From Xestospongia muta (lineage: Eukaryota; Porifera; Demospongiae; Haplosclerida; Petrosiidae), in assembly GCA_963693285.1 (NCBI GenBank), contig OY848920.1, forward strand, positions 7,019,135 to 7,083,134: 64,000 bases of DNA, written 5' to 3'. Below the pieces are notes generated by a model. The model saw only the letters and a list, made by a program, of their open reading frames with translations. It searched no databases and was not told where the DNA came from. Position numbers and translations under genes: made by a program. The first letter of the stretch is position 1. Each line of letters opens with the position of its first letter. Shown in pieces: positions 59,720 through 64,000 of this stretch.

Positions 59720-62700
59720 ATGAAGTTACTTGTGGTCCAAGTTGCTATAGTTTTGTGCCTACTTTGTTGTGGTATAAACTCCTCTACACTTTGTGTGGTA
59801 AGTAATAGCACCTCATTTCCAGATAGCTCTGGAATAGCTTGTGATATTACTACAAATAATATCACCTTTGCCTTCATTCTTTTTAACAATCATTCTGATA
59901 AATATTCTACTATTTTTGTGGAAGGTCAGCATTACTTGCTGTCATCATTGTCTAACACATTTCGTGGTGTTACAAATTTGCTAATTATCGGAGAAAATTC
60001 TGCTGAAATTGCTTGTAATTTAAGGGCAGGATTAGCTTTTATAGAGTCAGCAAACATTGTCATTAAAAACATCCAATTTTTTGGCTGTGGAGCTGTGCAA
60101 AATGGTACAAGTAAAGTCAATGATGTGTTTCATTTATTATCAGCCTCTCTTTATTTTCTCAAATGTGTCAATATTACTTTGGACTCAGTAACAATTTCAG
60201 ATAGTGATGGATTTGGTGTTCAAATTTACGCAACTGTTGGTTTTAATATTATTAAAAATAGTCATTTTACAAACAATGGAAATTCTCAACATTATGGTGG
60301 TGGTGTTCATATTGAATTCCCCTACTGTATTCCCACCAGTGAATATACCTGTGTATCCAACTATTCTGACTACTACAAAATGAATGCAGTTTATAATATC
60401 ATTGACTGCACATTCGAAGATAATAATGCCTTAACCCCAAATGCTAGCATCACCACTTACATTAAACCTTACAATGAGTCTCATATTTCCTTTGGTAGAG
60501 GAGGAGGGTTATCATTTGTCCTCAAGGGTGCAGCCAAAAATAACAAAATTGTCTTGGATAATTGTACATTTTCTAATAATAGTGCTCTTTTTGGAGGAGG
60601 TCTGTATATTGATTTGTTAGATGAAACACAACATAATGTAGTTACTGTGAACAATAGCTCATTCGATATGAACCAAGCAATACATGTTGGGGGTGGTGCA
60701 AAAGTTAACTTCCTCTCCTTTTCCAATTTAAGTTATCAATTCAATAATGTTTGTTTCAGTCACTGTAACTTTAACAACAACTCTGCAATAGAAATTGCTG
60801 GAGGACTATCATTGCTGGCTACTAAAGAACAACGCTTTGTTTTTCCAACAAATGCCTTTTCAATTGACTCAACACAATTTTCTGCTAACAAAGCACAGTA
60901 TGGTGCAGCATTAGATCTTTCAAGTTGGCCTTCATTGACTGGAATAACCTTGCACCTTGAACTATCTAACTGCATCTTCACAAGCAATATAATTACAACA
61001 AAATTAAATAGAGTTGTTGGATCTGGAACAGTTTACCTTAGTGATATCACTGTAAATATACTTGATTCTATTACTTTCAAGCATAACAATGGGTCTGCTG
61101 TTGTGGTAAGTGGAAGTGTTGTTTCTTTCAAAGACAACTGCTCAGCTAATTTTACCAAAAACAATGGTATATCCGGTGGTGCAATGTCACTGCTTGCTCA
61201 ATCATACATTGTTGTTGGTAAACATACTACATTTTTATTTATACACAATGCAGCAACTACATTTGGTGGAGCTATTTTTGCCTTTTTCGCAGGACGTACC
61301 TTTCTTTCATCACGAGATTGCTTTTTGAGATACTTTGATGTGAACGTTGGACCATATCAGTGGTTGACACATTTTTTTTTTCATAACAACACTGCAAACA
61401 ATCAACCCAACTCTATCTATGCTACATCTCTTCTTGCTTGTGCCTGGGGTATGGACAGTGGTGTTCCAGACATATTGGATATCCAGAAAAATGTATTTTG
61501 TTGGAATTCTACAGATCGTTGGATTTATGAAACTGATAACTTGACACTTGATGAATGTCACAATCAAATTGAAACTGCCCCAACAAATTTTAGTAGTGAA
61601 GTTATTAATGTGAGTGTGGTACCAGGTATGTCAACTCACTTCAGTCTAACAGCATTTGATGCTCAAAATGATACTATAAAGAATAATCTTTATTTTCTAT
61701 CTTCTCAATCTGATGACATTATAATAGAAGGCAGCAATAACTACATTTCAACAACTACCATAGAACTAAATAAAGCCAGCAAAGACGTTATGAATGGAAC
61801 AGTGATACTCCAAACCCTCTCACCTCATATTATTCAATCTATCTTGAATGTTACATTTAAAGACTGCTCTCCTGGTTTGGAATTTCAGGATAAAACATGC
61901 AAATGTCCTGATAACTCCAAAGCTTTTCATAGCTTTACTAAATGCTATAGAGACTCTAGAGTTGAGCTACAACGAGGATATTGGATTGGTAATTATAAGA
62001 CTGAAAATGACTCAGATATCATAGTTGTTGCTCAATGTTATTACTGCAAAACTACAGCTTCTACTACTGAGTTAAATGGTGGCTTTCTTCCAGTTGAATA
62101 CTTGTCATGTAATGATAACAGAGAAGGATTGCTTTGCAGTGACTGCAAAAATGGTACTGCTCCTGCTATTAATACAATTCTCTTTCAGTGTGTAGAATGT
62201 AAGGGTGTGGATGCTGGTGGGATTTTTTACATTATAAGTAGCTTTCTATTCACATTAATAATATTTGGTATCATAATCTACACTAATTTTGCATTGACAT
62301 CTGGTAAACTTGCTGCAGTTACACTATTTGCTCAGATGTTTTCCGTTATCCTTGGTGACATTGACCAATACACAGCTGATATTGTACAATCTTATAAAGT
62401 TGCTAACGGACTTCAGTTTTTTAGGTTTATATATGGTCTGTTTAATCTTGATTTCTTTCTTGTTTTTCCACCAAGATGTCTGGGACCAAACTTGAACTCA
62501 GCTCAAGTATTAGCTCTTCTGTACATTCCTGCTACATTTCCTCTGTTTCTTGTATTGGCTACTTACATTGTGTTCAAATTAGAAACTAAGTGGGCTTGTT
62601 GTACATTAATATCTGAGCGCACATTTCGACGTATTCTATTAATACGAAATTGCATTGACAGAGAGCAACATCAAGAAAATATGGACAAAAAAGTTTCATG

Positions 62701-63703
62701 TGCACAGAAGATTTGGAATACAACAGCCACTTTTACTCTACTGAGTTATACAAAAATTACAATTGTGACGTTTTATCTCTTGACACCAGTTCACATGTGG
62801 GACAAAGACAATAACGTTCGAGGTATTCGTATGTACTTTTATGCAAACGAGAAGGCGTTTACACCTGAATTTACAATTCCAGCTTTGATCATTGGTTTGT
62901 ATGTGTTAATCTTCCCATTTTTCTTGCTGCTATTTTTCTACGAGGAGGATCTTGCAAATCAAAGAATATGCAGTTTAGAAGAGAGTCTAACCAGTCAATG
63001 TGAAGATGAGATCAGAATAGAGAAAGCAAAACCAAGGTTTTTAAATCATCTCTTGTATGCATATCAAAGAGATTACAAACGTGTAAAATCACCAAACATT
63101 TTAGCTAAACAAAATGAAGATAGTAACAAATGTTTTACGTGCTTTAAGAAACACTGGCAAATACGAATGGGCAGGTTTTGGAAATGGCAGAGTCTCTGTA
63201 ATGATTTTCGTTGGGTTCCTGGAGCATACTTTATTGTTCGTGTTTTGCTCTTGTCAGCTCAACTTGGTGCCTTTAGTTTTGCAATTCAGTACATAATTCA
63301 GATAATTATATGTTCTGTAACAGCTATATTGGTGCTATATTTTCAACCATATCGAAAAAGTTGGATGAATAAACTTGACGCTTCTGTATTTCAAATTATG
63401 GTAATGATATTAAGTATCAGTTTATACCAATACTACCTTGTTGTAGCAGGATCTGGATTATCGGTGTGGGGATTCTGGTTTCAACATTTTTTAATTTTAC
63501 TTCCTCTACTTTATTTTATTTTCTTGGTTGGTAATAGCATCCGAAAATCTCATTTGTTCTATAAAAAGTGGGAAAGCCTGAAGGAGAAATTGAAAAAGTT
63601 GAAATTTCGTGGCCAGAAATGTGAGGAAGAATTCGAAGACAACTTTTTTCACGTGGAATATGAACTGGTGGTAAAGAACGATTCTCAAAGTGTGAATCTT
63701 TAA
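59720..63703 (+). CDS. Beta-helix ectodomain, multi-pass membrane protein
   Basis: 1327 residues from the ATG at 59720, encoded in one exon. This start is preferred to the in-frame ATG at 59666 because it follows an acceptor directly and begins a clean signal peptide (MKLLVVQVAIVLCLLCCGIN). Residues about 100-560 carry many parallel beta-helix turns of the kind also seen in bacterial polymorphic membrane proteins: CTFSNNSALFGGGLYI near 282, SSFDMNQAIHVGGGAKV near 313, CNFNNNSAIEIAGGLSL near 349, TQFSANKAQYGAALDL near 384, many N-glycosylation sites. Residues about 710-832 are a Cys-rich juxtamembrane block (DKTCKCPDN, then NREGLLCSDCKNGTAP). From about 833 there are seven or more hydrophobic segments, for example FYIISSFLFTLIIFGIIIY and FTIPALIIGLYVLIFPFFLL, then a charged cytoplasmic tail. 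The membrane part resembles TRP-like or GPCR-like multi-pass domains of large sponge/choanoflagellate families, from memory. Ligand and signalling are unknown. Confidence 0.88.
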   Translation: MKLLVVQVAIVLCLLCCGINSSTLCVVSNSTSFPDSSGIACDITTNNITFAFILFNNHSDKYSTIFVEGQHYLLSSLSNTFRGVTNLLIIGENSAEIACNLRAGLAFIESANIVIKNIQFFGCGAVQNGTSKVNDVFHLLSASLYFLKCVNITLDSVTISDSDGFGVQIYATVGFNIIKNSHFTNNGNSQHYGGGVHIEFPYCIPTSEYTCVSNYSDYYKMNAVYNIIDCTFEDNNALTPNASITTYIKPYNESHISFGRGGGLSFVLKGAAKNNKIVLDNCTFSNNSALFGGGLYIDLLDETQHNVVTVNNSSFDMNQAIHVGGGAKVNFLSFSNLSYQFNNVCFSHCNFNNNSAIEIAGGLSLLATKEQRFVFPTNAFSIDSTQFSANKAQYGAALDLSSWPSLTGITLHLELSNCIFTSNIITTKLNRVVGSGTVYLSDITVNILDSITFKHNNGSAVVVSGSVVSFKDNCSANFTKNNGISGGAMSLLAQSYIVVGKHTTFLFIHNAATTFGGAIFAFFAGRTFLSSRDCFLRYFDVNVGPYQWLTHFFFHNNTANNQPNSIYATSLLACAWGMDSGVPDILDIQKNVFCWNSTDRWIYETDNLTLDECHNQIETAPTNFSSEVINVSVVPGMSTHFSLTAFDAQNDTIKNNLYFLSSQSDDIIIEGSNNYISTTTIELNKASKDVMNGTVILQTLSPHIIQSILNVTFKDCSPGLEFQDKTCKCPDNSKAFHSFTKCYRDSRVELQRGYWIGNYKTENDSDIIVVAQCYYCKTTASTTELNGGFLPVEYLSCNDNREGLLCSDCKNGTAPAINTILFQCVECKGVDAGGIFYIISSFLFTLIIFGIIIYTNFALTSGKLAAVTLFAQMFSVILGDIDQYTADIVQSYKVANGLQFFRFIYGLFNLDFFLVFPPRCLGPNLNSAQVLALLYIPATFPLFLVLATYIVFKLETKWACCTLISERTFRRILLIRNCIDREQHQENMDKKVSCAQKIWNTTATFTLLSYTKITIVTFYLLTPVHMWDKDNNVRGIRMYFYANEKAFTPEFTIPALIIGLYVLIFPFFLLLFFYEEDLANQRICSLEESLTSQCEDEIRIEKAKPRFLNHLLYAYQRDYKRVKSPNILAKQNEDSNKCFTCFKKHWQIRMGRFWKWQSLCNDFRWVPGAYFIVRVLLLSAQLGAFSFAIQYIIQIIICSVTAILVLYFQPYRKSWMNKLDASVFQIMVMILSISLYQYYLVVAGSGLSVWGFWFQHFLILLPLLYFIFLVGNSIRKSHLFYKKWESLKEKLKKLKFRGQKCEEEFEDNFFHVEYELVVKNDSQSVNL

Positions 63704-64000
63704 CTGTGTAATTCTTTTTGTTGAATATAGTTTCAATATTATATAATAAGATAATCCTTTTCTTAGTTTGTGATTATTTTTTCTAAAAATAATTTGACAT
63801 AATGATACTATTTGGATTAATATAATAACATTAAAAATGAAAATTGAGCAGTTTGAGGGGAATACACAAAGACAGTAGAAGTGGTTATATTCTTCTAAAT
63901 ATAGATTATATCAGGTACTAAATATTACAGGCAAAAAACAAAATATGACACTTATTCATTTTAGGCAGAGTCAGAAACATTGCAATTTTACACACCCTAG
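63704..64000. other. Downstream flank of the beta-helix receptor gene
   Basis: AT-rich 3' UTR or intergenic sequence. No canonical AATAAA immediately after the stop; related A-rich hexamers occur. No new gene visible before the window ends. Confidence 0.45.

Noticed and set aside
1..64000. CRISPR arrays, bacterial operons or phage genes
   Set aside because: No spaced direct-repeat array is seen. Genes have spliceosomal introns and animal domains, so prokaryotic features are not expected.

Overview
This is an AT-rich animal nuclear sequence. Genes are split by short GT-AG introns, microsatellites and decayed DNA transposons are frequent, and the domains are metazoan: Death fold, SH3, PDZ, LRR, importin-alpha, plexin-type PSI, FERM and ChaC. 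The mix of Death-fold/LRR genes, compact introns and large polymorphic tandem duplications suggests a demosponge such as Amphimedon. The species is an inference. All exon models were built by hand from reading frame, splice consensus and phase, without transcripts.

Region 1 (1-15.6 kb) is a tandem duplication of an approximately 8 kb unit. Each unit holds a broken importin-alpha gene on the plus strand and, facing it, a multi-exon gene on the minus strand. The minus-strand protein reads Death domain, second Death-fold (CARD-like) domain, conserved 230-residue region, coiled coils, SH3, ribonuclease-inhibitor-type LRRs (genes A and B). A third paralogue on the plus strand (gene C, 50.3-55.5 kb) keeps this frame but carries a PDZ domain instead of SH3. 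Four exons have identical length in all three genes (285, 285, 689 and 809 nt). SH3 and PDZ each sit in a two-exon cassette that starts and ends in phase 1. No NACHT/P-loop is visible, so these are not classical NLRs. They look like a modular intracellular Death-fold/LRR scaffold or sensor family.

Region 2 (15.6-29.7 kb) is gene-poor. It has one apparently intact gene, a ChaC-type gamma-glutamylcyclotransferase with a hAT fragment in its first intron. Around it lie paired 0.7 kb repeats, MULE and hAT remnants, hairpin MITEs and a decayed plexin/PSI-like gene.

Region 3 (29.7-47.1 kb) is a recent direct duplication of approximately 8 kb. Each copy holds an intact eight-exon gene for a small type I membrane protein: signal peptide, short Cys-containing ectodomain, one transmembrane helix and a tyrosine-motif tail. 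Between the copies, amino-acid changes concentrate in ectodomain exon 3. Each copy also carries Ty3/gypsy gag-protease debris and a decayed Death-domain exon. Copy 2 contains a 1.4 kb THAP-type transposon whose empty site survives in copy 1. Uncollapsed haplotypes are a real alternative explanation for this duplication.

Region 4 (47-64 kb) has an LRR pseudogene, a FERM-domain remnant, gene C, a 4 kb intergenic stretch, and a TATA-containing promoter with a non-coding exon. That exon leads to a large single-coding-exon surface protein combining a parallel beta-helix ectodomain with a multi-pass membrane domain.

The strongest candidates for an undescribed system are the Death/CARD-like/coiled-coil/(SH3 or PDZ)/LRR family and the fast-diverging receptor pair beside it. 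Both fit innate or allorecognition-type functions, but function is inferred only from architecture.
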